From: CAZYFH01 sp964646815
Lineage (GTDB): Bacteria > Acidobacteriota > Vicinamibacteria > Vicinamibacterales > UBA8438
Assembly (NCBI GenBank): GCA_964646815.1
Contig: CAZYFH010000017.1
Coordinates: 10,172 to 74,171 of the forward strand
Direction: 5' to 3'
DNA: 64,000 nt
Below the pieces are notes generated by a model, which worked only from the letters and a program-made list of their open reading frames with translations, was not told the origin of the DNA and did not search any database. This document shows, one piece after another, positions 46,179 to 55,586 of this stretch. The position numbers and the translations under genes were made by a program. Each line of letters begins with the position of its first letter. The stretch's first letter is position 1.

Positions 46179-46961
46179 ATGGTGTCGAACGCGGACGCGC
46201 TCCGCGTGAGTTGCTTCGTCACGGTGTTCGCGACGATGGCGATCTGGGAACTGCTGTCGTCGACGCGTGCGTTGACCGTGCGCCGAGCACGACGATGGCC
46301 GACCAACGTGGCGATGCTGGTGCTCGGCCTAGCGTTGGTACGCGTGGCAATACCGCTGACGCTGGCGGAGACCGCGCAGTGGGCCGGGCGCCTCGAGTGG
46401 GGTCTGCTGCATGCGATCGACGTGCCGGTGGCCGTGGCCGTGCCGTTGGCCGTCGTCGTCCTCGACCTCGTGGTGTACGCGCAACACGTCATCTTTCACC
46501 GGGTGCCGTTGCTCTGGCGCGTGCATCGGGTACATCACGCTGATACGGACGTCGACGTGACGACCGGCCTGCGGTTTCACCCGATCGAGCTTCTGCTGTC
46601 CGCGGTCATCAAGACGGCCGTGGTCGTGGCGTTGGGCGCCCCCGCGTTGGCTGTGGTCACCTTTGAGGTGCTCCTCAATGCGACATCGATGGTCACCCAT
46701 GGCAACGTCGCGCTTCCGCGGTCGCTCGACCTCCTCGTGCGTCGTCTGTTCGTCACCCCGGACATGCACCGCCTCCACCACTCGGTCGATCCGTTGGACC
46801 ACGGCTCGAATTTCGGGTTCAGTTTCTCCGTTTGGGACCGGATCTTCGACACTTACCGGCGCGACTCGGTGGTGGGAACGATGGCGATGACCCTTGGGCT
46901 CGGCTATGACTCGGGGCAGGCCTGCGCGGTCGGCCGGGCTTTGCGGATTCCGTTCCACTGA
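46179..46961 (+). CDS. sterol desaturase/fatty-acid hydroxylase-family protein
   Basis: The 260-residue membrane protein carries the di-iron histidine motifs of the family: HVIFHRVPLLWRVHRVHHADTD, then FHPIE, then THGN and MHRLHHSVDPLDHGSNFG. The spacing HxxxH...HxxHH...HxxHH is complete. Four to five membrane segments surround it. Family members hydroxylate or desaturate lipids, sterols or carotenoids using O2. Start ATG at 46179. It is 113 bases after DUF2231 and 40 bases before the serine hydrolase at 47001. Confidence 0.92.
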   Translation: MVSNADALRVSCFVTVFATMAIWELLSSTRALTVRRARRWPTNVAMLVLGLALVRVAIPLTLAETAQWAGRLEWGLLHAIDVPVAVAVPLAVVVLDLVVYAQHVIFHRVPLLWRVHRVHHADTDVDVTTGLRFHPIELLLSAVIKTAVVVALGAPALAVVTFEVLLNATSMVTHGNVALPRSLDLLVRRLFVTPDMHRLHHSVDPLDHGSNFGFSFSVWDRIFDTYRRDSVVGTMAMTLGLGYDSGQACAVGRALRIPFH

Positions 46962-47000
46962 CCGCTAACCGCCGCCGTCGGTGCGTCGTTTCGGATCGCG

Positions 47001-48272
47001 ATGAGGGAGGGGGTGACGCGAATGACACGGCGACACATTGCTCTCATGCTCCTCGGTTGCTGGCCAGGATCGATCATCGCACAGGGCCTCCCGACGGCCA
47101 CACCCGAATCGGCTGGGCTCTCGAGCGACCGTCTGGCGCGCGCGACGGCCGCGCTCCAGACGCACGTCGAGGCCGGCGACATCCCGGGCGTCGTGGCCGC
47201 CGTCGCGCGGGACGGCCGGCTCGTCTATCTCGCGGCGGTCGGCCATCGCGACCTTGAGACGCACAGCCCGATGCGAGCCGATGCGCTGTTTAGGCTCTAC
47301 TCGATGACCAGACCGATCACGAGCCTGGCGGCGATGATTCTCTGGGAAGAGGATCGGTTCGAGCTCGACGACCCGGTCGCGATGTACCTGCCCCAGTTCG
47401 AGGGCCAGCGCGTGTTCGTCGACGCCGAGGAGGCGGACTTGGCGCAGACGCGGGCGCGGCACCGGGAGATAACGGTCGAGCATCTGCTGCTCCACACCTC
47501 AGGGCTCGGCAGCCGGAGCTCTGCGATCTACCGCGCTGAGGGCGTGCGACTACGGTCGATCACCTTGCCACAGATGGTCGACAACGCTGCGCGCGTGCCG
47601 CTGTTCGAAGATCCCGGCACCCGGTGGCGATACGGAATCTCGACGACCATCCTCGGCCGCCTAGTCGAGATCTGGTCCAGAATGCCGCTCGACGTCTTCA
47701 TGCAGGAGCGCATCTTCGAGCCGCTCGGCATGACGGACACCGTATTCTGGGTCGACCCTTCCCGTGCCGATCGGCTCGCCTCGGTCTACCGGCTCTCGCC
47801 GGACGGCGATCTCCGACCGCACGCGATCGAGCAGGTGCCGTTCACGGATCCGCCGGCGCTGATCGAGGGCGGCGTCGGCCTCGTGTCGACGGTGGCGGAC
47901 TACGTCCGGTTCTCGCAGATGTTCCTGAACGAGGGCGAGCTCGATGGCCGACGGGTGCTTCGACCCGAGACGGTCGCGCTGATGACGGTGAACCGTATCC
48001 CGGACGCGCTGCAGCCCATCGGCTTCGGCCGCCCCACCCCGGGCCGAGGGTGGACGCTGGGCTTCTCGGTCGTCATGGATCCCGACGCGTTTCCCTTTCC
48101 CGTGAGCGAGGGGACGTTCTGGTGGGACGGCTCAGCGGGCACGCGGTTCTTCGTCGATCCGGTCCAGAACATGGTGATCGTCATCATGGCGCAGGTCTCA
48201 CCCGCCGGCGGCAACGGCTTCCGCGAGGCTTTCACGATGCTGGTTGACCAGGCTATCGACGAGCGCCGCTAA
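47001..48272 (+). CDS. exported serine hydrolase with SxxR in place of SxxK
   Basis: The 423-residue protein (ATG at 47001, or 47022 after a shorter leader) has a signal peptide ending near IIAQ and is a class C beta-lactamase-family hydrolase (IPGVVAAVARDGRLVYLAAVGHRDL, LLLHTSGLGSRSS, FEPLGMTDTVFWVDP). The nucleophile motif reads YSMTRPIT: S101 is kept but the general-base lysine is arginine at 104 (ACC AGA CCG). Normal family members read SMTKPIT. Activity may be altered; a GGT/WDGSAG-like third motif (FWWDGSAGTRFFVDP) is present. Confidence 0.87.
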   Translation: MREGVTRMTRRHIALMLLGCWPGSIIAQGLPTATPESAGLSSDRLARATAALQTHVEAGDIPGVVAAVARDGRLVYLAAVGHRDLETHSPMRADALFRLYSMTRPITSLAAMILWEEDRFELDDPVAMYLPQFEGQRVFVDAEEADLAQTRARHREITVEHLLLHTSGLGSRSSAIYRAEGVRLRSITLPQMVDNAARVPLFEDPGTRWRYGISTTILGRLVEIWSRMPLDVFMQERIFEPLGMTDTVFWVDPSRADRLASVYRLSPDGDLRPHAIEQVPFTDPPALIEGGVGLVSTVADYVRFSQMFLNEGELDGRRVLRPETVALMTVNRIPDALQPIGFGRPTPGRGWTLGFSVVMDPDAFPFPVSEGTFWWDGSAGTRFFVDPVQNMVIVIMAQVSPAGGNGFREAFTMLVDQAIDERR

Positions 48273-48449
48273 CTGCGGGGCACTTGCTGCAGGTTCTGAG
48301 CTTAAAGCGCCGGCGGCAACAGGGTACGGTAACCGACCGGGGGCGGTATGGGGGAGACCCGGCGCTGGAAGACACCCGTAGCCAGACTGCCGCAACGCCG
48401 GTAGACTACACTGGACTCCGGTCCGGTTTCGCACGCTGGGAGGAACATC

Positions 48450-50525
48450 ATGAGATCACACCAGGGACGCGTTTGGCGGAACAGCCTGGGGCCAAGCTTT
48501 GTGCTCGCGCTAGGCGTCCTCCTGGCGATGCCCACGGTAGCGGCCGCCCAGACGGAGCGCGGCAATCCGCATGGCGAGTGGCGCTATCAGAGTGGGGACG
48601 CCTGGGGCACCCGCTACTCGCCGCTCACCGAGATCGACGCCGACAACTTCGAGGATCTGGAACTGCAGTGGGTCTGGCGGGGTGATAACTTCAGCCCGCA
48701 CCCACTGTATCTCTCGCGATCGACCCCGAGCTATATCGACGGCATCCTCTATACCGTCGCCGGCTACCGCCGCACAATCGCGGCGATCGACCCGGAGACC
48801 GGCGAGACGCTCTGGACCTATCGTGAGCCGAACACGCGACGCTGGGAAGAGTCGATGCGCGCGAGCTACGGCAAAGGTGTCGGCTACGGGGAGATCGATG
48901 GGCGCGGCATCATCTACATCATCACCCCCGCCTTCTTCCTGCATGCGATCGACGCCAAGACCGGCGAGCACCTCGAAGGCTTCGGCAGCCCGGTGCCAAT
49001 TCCGGGCTTCCCGCGAACGGGAGTTGTCGACCTGCTCGCCGATCTCGGCCATGACTACGACCCCTATGAAGGCATCCCGATGGATGTCGGCTACATCACC
49101 AGTTCGTCGCCACCGATCGTCGTCAACGACACGGTCGTGGTCGGGAATTCTCACGAGCAGGGGTACCAGCAGTCACGGATCGAAAACGTGCCGGGCGACA
49201 TCCTCGCCTACGACGCCCGGACCGGCGAGCACAAATGGAAGTTCAACATCATCCCGCAGTCGGAGAACGAATTTGGCTTCGACACCTGGGAGAACGACGC
49301 ATGGCGCTGGACCGGTGACGTCTCGTCGTGGGCGCCGCTGTCGGCCGACCTCGAGCGCAACATCGTCTACATCCCGACCAACGCGCCGACGATCGACTAC
49401 TACGGCGGGTTCCGGCCTGGCGATAACCTGTATGGCGACAGTGTGATCGCCCTCGACGTCGAGACCGGCCAGCGGCTCTGGCATTTCCAGATCGACCACC
49501 ATCCGATCTGGAACCACGAGGTCGCGAACGTCCCGATTCTGGTCGACGTCACGGTGGACGGCCAACGGGTTCCGATGCTCGTCCAGACGACTAAGCAGGG
49601 AATGACGTTCGCCTTCAATCGCGAAACTGGCGAGCCGGTCTGGCCTATCGACGAGCGCCCGGTGCCCCAGTCGATCGTCCCGGGCGAGCGCTTGGCCCCC
49701 ACGCAGCCATTTCCAACGAAACCGGAGCCATTAAATCCGCTGGGGCTCTCCGAAGACAACGTGATCGACTTCACGCCGGCGCTGAAACAGGAAGCGCTCG
49801 AGATCATGAGCCAGTACCGGATCGGCGGCCCGTATATGCCGCCGCTTCCGAACAATCACACCGAAGACGTGAAAGGGTGGATTAGCTGCTTCGGCGGGAT
49901 CAACATCACGAATCCGGCGGTGCTCGACCCCGAGACCGGCTACCTCTACCAGTCGAGCGGACCCGGTTGTTCGGGCCGCACGGTGCAGCCGGGGGCGGAT
50001 GTCGACGGCGACAGTCACGGCTGCACGTCGGATTCGGGAGAATGCACGACCACCGGCACGACCCTGTCCGATTGGGTGCAGGGCGGCGGCGTCGGCTGGG
50101 GCGGCCCGCAGGGCCTCCCGATTCACAAGCCGCCTTACAGCAAGATCACCGCGATCGACATGAGCACCGGTGAGCGCGTGTTCGACGTCGGGGTCGGGGA
50201 AGCCTCCGAACAGATAAAGAACCACCCGGCCCTGCGCGGCGTGGATTTATCGAACGTTAGCGGGCGAGGCCGCGCGGTCATGATGGCCACCGCCAGCCTG
50301 CTCTTCGCGACCGAGGGCTCGAACGGCCCGCCGGTGCTGAACGCACACGACAAGCGAACCGGCGCGAAGCTCGGCACCATCGAGCTGCCGGCGCCAGGGC
50401 AGTACGGCATGATGACCTACGAGCACGACGGCAGGCAGTTCATCGTCGTGCAGATCGGGCAGGGCGGATCAATTCCAGGGTCGCTCGCCGCGTTCTCCCT
50501 GCCCGACGACGAGGCGCACGACTGA
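48450..50525 (+). CDS. PQQ-dependent dehydrogenase (quinoprotein)
   Basis: The 691-residue protein has a signal peptide (FVLALGVLLAMPTVAAAQ) and the entry motif EWRYQSGDAWGTRYSPLTEIDADNFEDLELQWVWRGDN. PETGETLWTY, ARTGEHKWKFN and VETGQRLWHFQ repeats give the blades, and HHPIWNHEVANVPILV and the C-terminal GMMTYEHDGRQFIVVQIGQGG match quinoprotein dehydrogenases. No heme motif is present. A Cys-rich insertion near residue 500 (CSGRT...CTSDSGECTT) is unusual. Substrate unknown. Flanking genes are on the same strand but not tightly spaced. Confidence 0.9.
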   Translation: MRSHQGRVWRNSLGPSFVLALGVLLAMPTVAAAQTERGNPHGEWRYQSGDAWGTRYSPLTEIDADNFEDLELQWVWRGDNFSPHPLYLSRSTPSYIDGILYTVAGYRRTIAAIDPETGETLWTYREPNTRRWEESMRASYGKGVGYGEIDGRGIIYIITPAFFLHAIDAKTGEHLEGFGSPVPIPGFPRTGVVDLLADLGHDYDPYEGIPMDVGYITSSSPPIVVNDTVVVGNSHEQGYQQSRIENVPGDILAYDARTGEHKWKFNIIPQSENEFGFDTWENDAWRWTGDVSSWAPLSADLERNIVYIPTNAPTIDYYGGFRPGDNLYGDSVIALDVETGQRLWHFQIDHHPIWNHEVANVPILVDVTVDGQRVPMLVQTTKQGMTFAFNRETGEPVWPIDERPVPQSIVPGERLAPTQPFPTKPEPLNPLGLSEDNVIDFTPALKQEALEIMSQYRIGGPYMPPLPNNHTEDVKGWISCFGGINITNPAVLDPETGYLYQSSGPGCSGRTVQPGADVDGDSHGCTSDSGECTTTGTTLSDWVQGGGVGWGGPQGLPIHKPPYSKITAIDMSTGERVFDVGVGEASEQIKNHPALRGVDLSNVSGRGRAVMMATASLLFATEGSNGPPVLNAHDKRTGAKLGTIELPAPGQYGMMTYEHDGRQFIVVQIGQGGSIPGSLAAFSLPDDEAHD

Positions 50526-50960
50526 ACGACCGTTCGTAGAGCAAGGCTTTAGCCTTACCCCAGGCAGGCCGAAGGCCTGCTCCGGGTTTTGACCCCGACG
50601 CGAGATCTGCGGTCGCGTGATCGGAAGGCTCATTGCCCGCCTGCGTAAGTCAGTCGCCTGGCTCTGCATCAGCCTCGTGCTGCTCGCCGCGGTGACTAAA
50701 GCCGCCGCGCGGGACAGCTCGCCGCGGTCCTCGCGCCGCTGTGGCTGCTGTGCGCGGCACTGGCCGTGCGATGGCGACCTTGCACGGCCGTCCGCCGTAA
50801 CGAACGGCTCGCGTCACCGCTTGCACTCGTTTCCTCCCGCGCCCCTCCCCGGCGATTCGCACTCGTCCTCGTGTAGCCGCCGTCGCCGTAACGGCCGGCG
50901 CACCGTGTCCACGAACCCGGCTCGTCACGCTTCGCGTGATGGAAGCAGCGGGAGGACCTC
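50526..50960 (+). other. 435-base gap with two palindromes and a possible broken small gene
   Basis: AAGGCT-TT-AGCCTT (50543-50556) and GCAGGCC-GAA-GGCCTGC (50564-50580) lie just after the dehydrogenase stop. A plus-strand frame from GTG 50617 reads IGRLIARLRKSVAWLCISLVLLAAVTKAAA, then changes frame to QLAAVLAPLWLLCAALAVRWRPC and ends at 50876. This looks like a frameshifted small membrane protein upstream of the SecA-like gene; low certainty. Confidence 0.4.
50543..50580. repeat. tandem short palindromes after a dehydrogenase gene
   Basis: Two adjacent dyads, AAGGCT-TT-AGCCTT and GCAGGCC-GAA-GGCCTGC, 18 bases after the stop codon, could form a 3' hairpin pair. The first resembles the other AAGGC palindromes in this window. 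Confidence 0.6.
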
Positions 50961-53352
50961 ATGGCCGCATCGCCCCACGTCGACCGTCGCGTGCGCAACA
51001 GTGTCGGATGGCAGCATCGTCTCGCCCGTCTGCGTGGCGCCCCCATTGAATTCGACCTTCGGCCGTTCGATGAGGTGTTGGCCGAGATCGGCCGGCTAGA
51101 GGAATCCGTCTCCGGCCTGTCCGATGACCAGCTCGCAGATCGGGCACGGGCGCTTCGCGCTGGTGCGCGAAGTGACCCGGCGCGCGCTGGGTCTGCGACC
51201 CTTCGACGTGCAGATGGTGGCGGCCCTCGCGCTCTCGCGGGGCCGTATCGTCGAGATGCGCACCGGCGAGGGGAAAACCCTCGCCGCGGTGATGCCGGCG
51301 GCCCTCCACGCGTTGACGGGCGACGGGGTCCACATCCTGACGTTCAACGACTACCTGGCCCAACGGGACGCCGAGTGGATGCGGCCGGTCTACGGGCTAC
51401 TCGGCCTGTCGGTCCGCCACGTCCAGCAAGGGATGACGGCTGAGGATCGCCGTCGCGCGTACCGCGCCAACGTCACCTACGTGACCGCAAAGGAGGCTGG
51501 CTTCGATCACTTGCGTGACCTGCGGGCTACCGATCCGCGGAATGTCAGGCACAGGCCGTTTCACATGGCGCTCGTCGACGAGGCCGATTCGTTATTGATC
51601 GACGAGGCACGGGTGCCGCTGGTCATCGCGGGACAGGCCGGTCAACGGGCGACGTCGGCTTGTCGTGTCGCGCCGCTCGTCGCCGCCCTGACCTCAGGGG
51701 TCGATTTCGACACCTACGAGTACGGGCGAAGCGTTGGGTTGACCGAGGCGGGCATCACGCGCCTCGAGCGCGATCTGGGCATCGGCAATCTGCACGACGC
51801 CGAGCACGTCCCGCTGCTCACCGAGCTCAACTGCGCCTTACACGTGCATGTGCTGCTGCGCCGCGACGTCGACTATCTGGTACGTGATGGCCAGATCGGC
51901 ATGATCGACGAGTTCACCGGCCGTGTGGTCGAGGACCGGCACTGGCCGGACGGGCTCCAGGTCGCGCTGGAGGCCAAGGAGGGCATCGATCCGCACGCAG
52001 ACGGACGGATTCTCGGCTCGCTCCCGCTGCAGCACTTCCTCCGCGGGTACCCGATGCTGTGCGGCATGACCGGGACCGCCCAGGCTGCGGCCGCGGAACT
52101 CCGTGATCTGTATGCGCTCGGGGTGGTGGTCGTGCCCACGCACCACCCGATGATCCGCATCGACCGGCCCGACGCCCTCTTCACGCATCGCGAGGCCAAG
52201 GACCAGGCCGTCGTGGTCGAAGTCCGGCGCGTCCATGCCGTCGGGCGGCCGATTCTTGTCGGAACGCTCACCGTCGAGGAATCGGACCGGCTGGCCGGGC
52301 GGCTACGCGCCGCCGGTGTCGCCTGCCAGGTGCTGAACGCCAAGAACGACGCGACGGAAGCACGCACCGTGGCGGGGACGGGCGCGCGAGGGGCGGTCAC
52401 GATCTCCACCAACATGGCTGGTCGCGGCACCGATATCCGCCTGGGCGGCGCGAGCGCCGCTGAGCACGCCGCCGTCGTCGCACTCGGCGGCCTCTACGTC
52501 ATCGGCACGAATCGCCACGAGAGTCGCCGCGTCGACCTGCAGTTGCGAGGCGGGGCGACAGGGCGACCCCGGCGAGTCGCGGTTCTTCGTGAGCCTCAAG
52601 GATGAGGTGCTCGTGCGCTACGGTATCGATAGCCTCCTGCCCGCGCGACAGCCGGAGCCGTTCGACAACCCGATTGTCCGCCGCGAGATCGCGCGCGCCC
52701 AGCGAATCATCGAAGGGCAGAACTTCGAGATTCGCCGTACGCTCGAACGCTATTCCTCGGTGTTGGAGCAGCAGCGTCAACGCGTGATGGGCCGCCGGCA
52801 AGATCTCCTGCACGGACGCCAGACGCCTGCGATCTGGCGCCGCGAGCCTGACCGCCACGCGGCGCTGGTCGACGCCGTTGGCGAGGAGGCCGTGCGTCGC
52901 GGCGAGCTGGCGGTAACACTGTTTCATACGGACCGCGCGTGGTCGGACCACCTCGGTCGCTGCGCGGATCTGCGGGAGGGCATTCACCTCGTGCGGCTGG
53001 GGAATCAAGACCCGTTGACCCGCTTCACCGCCGAGCCAATCACCGCGTTCGATGAACTGGAGGACGTGCTCGACCTGGCGGTCTTGGACGGGCTGGACGC
53101 CGTGCGTGTGCGCGGGGACGGGCTCGATCTTCAGGTCGCCGGGGTCAGCCTCAAGGGCCCGGCGGCCACCTAGTCGTACCTGGTGAACGACGACTCGTTT
53201 CGTGACCAGATCGGTCAGATGCTGACAGAAACGGCCGGACCAGCGTCGCTATCCTCTCTGCCGCGCTCCTAGCGCCGCTCGTGATTACGTGGGCGCTCGC
53301 GGACCGGTACCTGCGCAAGCGCCCACGTCGGCGCTCCGACCCGTTCCGGTAG
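50961..53352 (+). pseudogene. SecA-like translocase ATPase, frameshifted
   Basis: ATG 50961 follows GGGAGGACCTC. The frame gives IEFDLRPFDEVLAEIGRLEESVSGLSDDQLADRARAL, a SecA N-terminus, then shifts at about 51160 into FALVREVTRRALGLRPFDVQ, with some 20 codons apparently lost. The core is good (VEMRTGEGKTLAAVMPAAL, LVDEADSLLIDEARVPL, TISTNMAGRGTDIRLGG), then a second shift occurs at about 52550, where RHESRRVDLQLRG should continue GRAGRQGDPGESRFFVS but is broken. After a TAG at 53171-53173 open sequence continues (SYLVNDDSFRDQIG) and ends in a membrane-like helix at 53350. About 650 codons; an accessory SecA, not the housekeeping one. Confidence 0.8.
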
Positions 53353-53360
53353 GAGCCGTC

Positions 53361-54332
53361 CTACTTCGCCACCGCTTTTCGCTCGTCGGCGCGCGTGCCG
53401 GAGAGGATACCTTCCAGGGAGTAGTTCCCCTCGTGGCACGCGTACTCGAAGAGTGGGAGGTCGTTCCGTCGCATCGGGACCTCAGCGGACCAGGGTGCCG
53501 TCCAGGTCGCGGGGTCGTCGACGGTGAATGCGTAGAGCAGGGTCTCGGCATCAACACGGGTGAAACGCTCGATCAGGTGCCGACCCGGCGTCGTGCCCCG
53601 CCAACTGTGCTTGTCGCTGAAGTTGGTAGTCTCGACGACCAGCGTGTCGCCTTCCCAGTGACCACGGGACTCGCCGGTCCACGAATCGATGGTCGGACGC
53701 GGGCGACCATCGAGCGGGATGATCCGAGAGTCGTGCACCATCTCGTTAAGCACCACGACGTGATCGGGCGTCTGGAACACCTGCATGTTCTGGTTGTAGC
53801 CACCGGGCGTCATCGGTGGACCCTGGTTGAACCCGAGGATGCAGCGGTCGAACGAGCTTCGGGTGAGATAGGTGTCGGCCGGATGCTCGCGCCGGTAGTC
53901 CCGGCGTGCGGCGGCGAGCCGCTCGCTTTGCGGCGTCAACGGCGGCATCCGCCCGTTCGGCGGATCCACGATGAGCGACGTCCGTCGATTCCCGACGACG
54001 TTGGTCCCGCGGTCCATCCAGAAATTGTTGTACGCACCGACACTCCCGCCGGCTTCCGTTTTCCGGGCTGCTTGGTACAACAGGCGTTCATCCCGGGCCA
54101 CGGCTTCCTGTTCGAGGTTCGCCGCTTCTTCCGCGGTGAGAAACTCCTGGTCCCCGAGCTCTTCAGGCCGCTGGAGCGGCGTGATCGTACGGAAGTCCCA
54201 GACGCCCTGAAGGTCCGGGGCGCCCCACGGCGTCTGGGGCGACGCGGGTGCGCCCTGCCCGGACACCGACGCGGGCACCAGCGACGCGAAAAGGCTCGCC
54301 ATCAACACTGCCGTGAGACATCGGTTTGTCAT
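53361..54332 (-). CDS. exported hypothetical protein
   Basis: The 323-residue protein has a signal peptide (CLTAVLMASLFASLVPASVSGQ) and then TPWGAPDLQGVWDFRTITPLQRPEEL, an opening I recognise from a large unnamed acidobacterial family of exported proteins. GHWEGDTLVVETTNFSDKHSWRGTTPGRHLIERFTRVD and FEYACHEGNYSLEGILSGTR are its other usual segments. No catalytic motif is apparent. Its start overlaps the stop of the upstream small gene by 4 bases (ATGA), so the two form a coupled pair. Confidence 0.7.
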   Translation of the reverse strand: MTNRCLTAVLMASLFASLVPASVSGQGAPASPQTPWGAPDLQGVWDFRTITPLQRPEELGDQEFLTAEEAANLEQEAVARDERLLYQAARKTEAGGSVGAYNNFWMDRGTNVVGNRRTSLIVDPPNGRMPPLTPQSERLAAARRDYRREHPADTYLTRSSFDRCILGFNQGPPMTPGGYNQNMQVFQTPDHVVVLNEMVHDSRIIPLDGRPRPTIDSWTGESRGHWEGDTLVVETTNFSDKHSWRGTTPGRHLIERFTRVDAETLLYAFTVDDPATWTAPWSAEVPMRRNDLPLFEYACHEGNYSLEGILSGTRADERKAVAK

Positions 54333-54652
54333 CTCTCACCCTCCTGTAGCGCGCTCTTGGTCTTGATGACCATCGCGGTGGCCACCGGCTCGTCGTGTTG
54401 CGACAGCTCGGCTTCCAGCTGTTGGTGTTCCTTGAACGCGATCCACTGCGCATCGGTCCAGTGCCGCCGGTGACCGCGCGGTTGGTGCGCTAGCTCGACG
54501 CCGTCGGTACCGGCGTAGACCGGGACCGTCCGCGTCGGGTTGCGTTTCGCCACGATACGCGCCGCAAGCGGCACCGCGTCGGTCACTTCGTGCGTCGGGA
54601 GCGGCACCGATTCGTACTCCACACCGCGCGCGTCACGATAGACGACTGCCAC
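54329..54652 (-). CDS. small protein of unknown function
   Basis: The 107-residue product begins MAVVYRDARGVEYESVPLPTHEVTDAVPLAARIVAKRNPTRT and has no signal peptide, membrane helix or known motif. It overlaps the following gene in ATGA, which supports it as real rather than chance. It diverges from the BlaI-type regulator at 54754, with the BlaI dyad located between the two. Confidence 0.55.
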   Translation of the reverse strand: MAVVYRDARGVEYESVPLPTHEVTDAVPLAARIVAKRNPTRTVPVYAGTDGVELAHQPRGHRRHWTDAQWIAFKEHQQLEAELSQHDEPVATAMVIKTKSALQEGER

Positions 54653-54725
54653 CTGCGTATTCTAGTGGCAGCGTCAACGGTTCAGGAGCGCGGCTCGCCG
54701 TCCGGGCTCGAGTCGGGTTGGCCGT

Positions 54726-54748
54726 AATACTACCCCTGTAGTGGTATT
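54726..54748. promoter_or_regulatory. BlaI-type operator dyad
   Basis: AATACTAC and GTGGTATT, 7 of 8 positions matching in inverse complement, flank a 7-base centre with the core TACTAC...GTAGTG. The pattern resembles the TACTAC/GTAGTA operators of BlaI/MecI regulators. It ends 5 bases before the regulator's ATG and lies between the two divergent genes, so it may control both. Confidence 0.6.
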
Positions 54749-54753
54749 GCGGA

Positions 54754-55170
54754 ATGGCTCCCGTGTCTCAGAAGCGCGCCATCCGCCTCGACGAGCTTTG
54801 GAAGCGGCGGCCATGCGGGTTCGTCTGGGATCCCGGTGAAGCGACAGTACAGGATGTGGTCCGGGCGCTCGAAGCGTCGCGGTCGACGGCCTACACCACT
54901 GTGCTCACCGTGATGTCAAGGCTCACGGATAAGGGTCTGCTCAGTCGGCGGAAGAACGGGCGCGCTTTCGTCTTTCGTCCGGTGACACCGCATCGAACGG
55001 TCGCGGGGTCGCTGCTCAGCACGCTGGTCGAGCGGCTATATGCGGGATCGACCGCGCGGGGCGTCGAGCATCTGACCGAGACCGAAGCTGACGTCGACGA
55101 GCGGGAGCTCGCGCGCCTAGAGTCGCTCATCAGGGCGAAGCGGAGGAGCAGAAGGACGAGACCGAGGTAA
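54754..55170 (+). CDS. BlaI/MecI/CopY-family repressor
   Basis: The 138-residue protein has the winged-helix core ELWKRRPCGFVWDPGEATVQDVVRALEASRSTAYTTVLTVMSRLTDKGLLSRRKNGRAFVFRPV, characteristic of BlaI (the recognition helix STAYTTVLTVMSRL and the GLLxRxKxGRAFxF wing). The C-terminal helices mediate dimerisation and would contain the site cut by a BlaR1-type protease. No BlaR1 homologue is adjacent. It probably represses itself and the divergent small gene via the dyad at 54726-54748. Confidence 0.9.
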   Translation: MAPVSQKRAIRLDELWKRRPCGFVWDPGEATVQDVVRALEASRSTAYTTVLTVMSRLTDKGLLSRRKNGRAFVFRPVTPHRTVAGSLLSTLVERLYAGSTARGVEHLTETEADVDERELARLESLIRAKRRSRRTRPR

Positions 55171-55360
55171 CGCGGTTCGCGCTCTTCAACCTGCTGCCAG
55201 GCCGGCGCCGCCGGGCACCTGCCGAAGCGGTCAGCGGCATCCGAGCTTTCTATTGCAACCTCCACCGTACTCAACGGCCGCACCTACCTGACCACTACTC
55301 ATCACACGCGACGCGTCGCCATCCGTCGGGCCCTCTCCGATTCCTGAGCACCTCGGCGAC

Positions 55361-55546
55361 CTGACGCCTCGGCAGCACGAGACACTGCAACTCGTCGCCG
55401 AAGGCCACGCGGCGAAAGACATTCGCCACCAGGCTCCGAATCTCAGTTAATTTCACAAGACGCGAACCATGGACCGCCTGGGACTCCGAACGGCGTCGGA
55501 GCTGACGAAGTACGCCGTCGCGCACGGCGTCACCAAGCTTCCGTGA
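55361..55546 (+). pseudogene. LuxR/NarL-type HTH remnant of a response regulator
   Basis: The frame reads LTPRQHETLQLVAEGHAAKDIRHQAPNLS, a TAA, then TRTMDRLGLRTASELTKYAVAHGVTKLP and a stop. This is the C-terminal helix-turn-helix of a NarL-family response regulator (LTPREREVLQLVAEG...IMxxLGLxxxxELxxYA pattern). About six residues with the VKTVExH turn are missing where the TAA falls. The receiver domain is not recognisable upstream (55171-55360). A dead gene. Confidence 0.75.
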
Positions 55547-55586
55547 TCGACGCGCGACGGATCACTGTGCGGGTGCGGGATGAGGA

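Noticed and set aside
52530..52600. Programmed frameshift in the SecA-like gene
   Set aside because: No slippery heptamer is obvious and the gene has another frameshift and a stop elsewhere.
53289..54473. Plus-strand open frame of 394 codons
   Set aside because: Opposite the exported hypothetical protein, which has a signal peptide and family segments.
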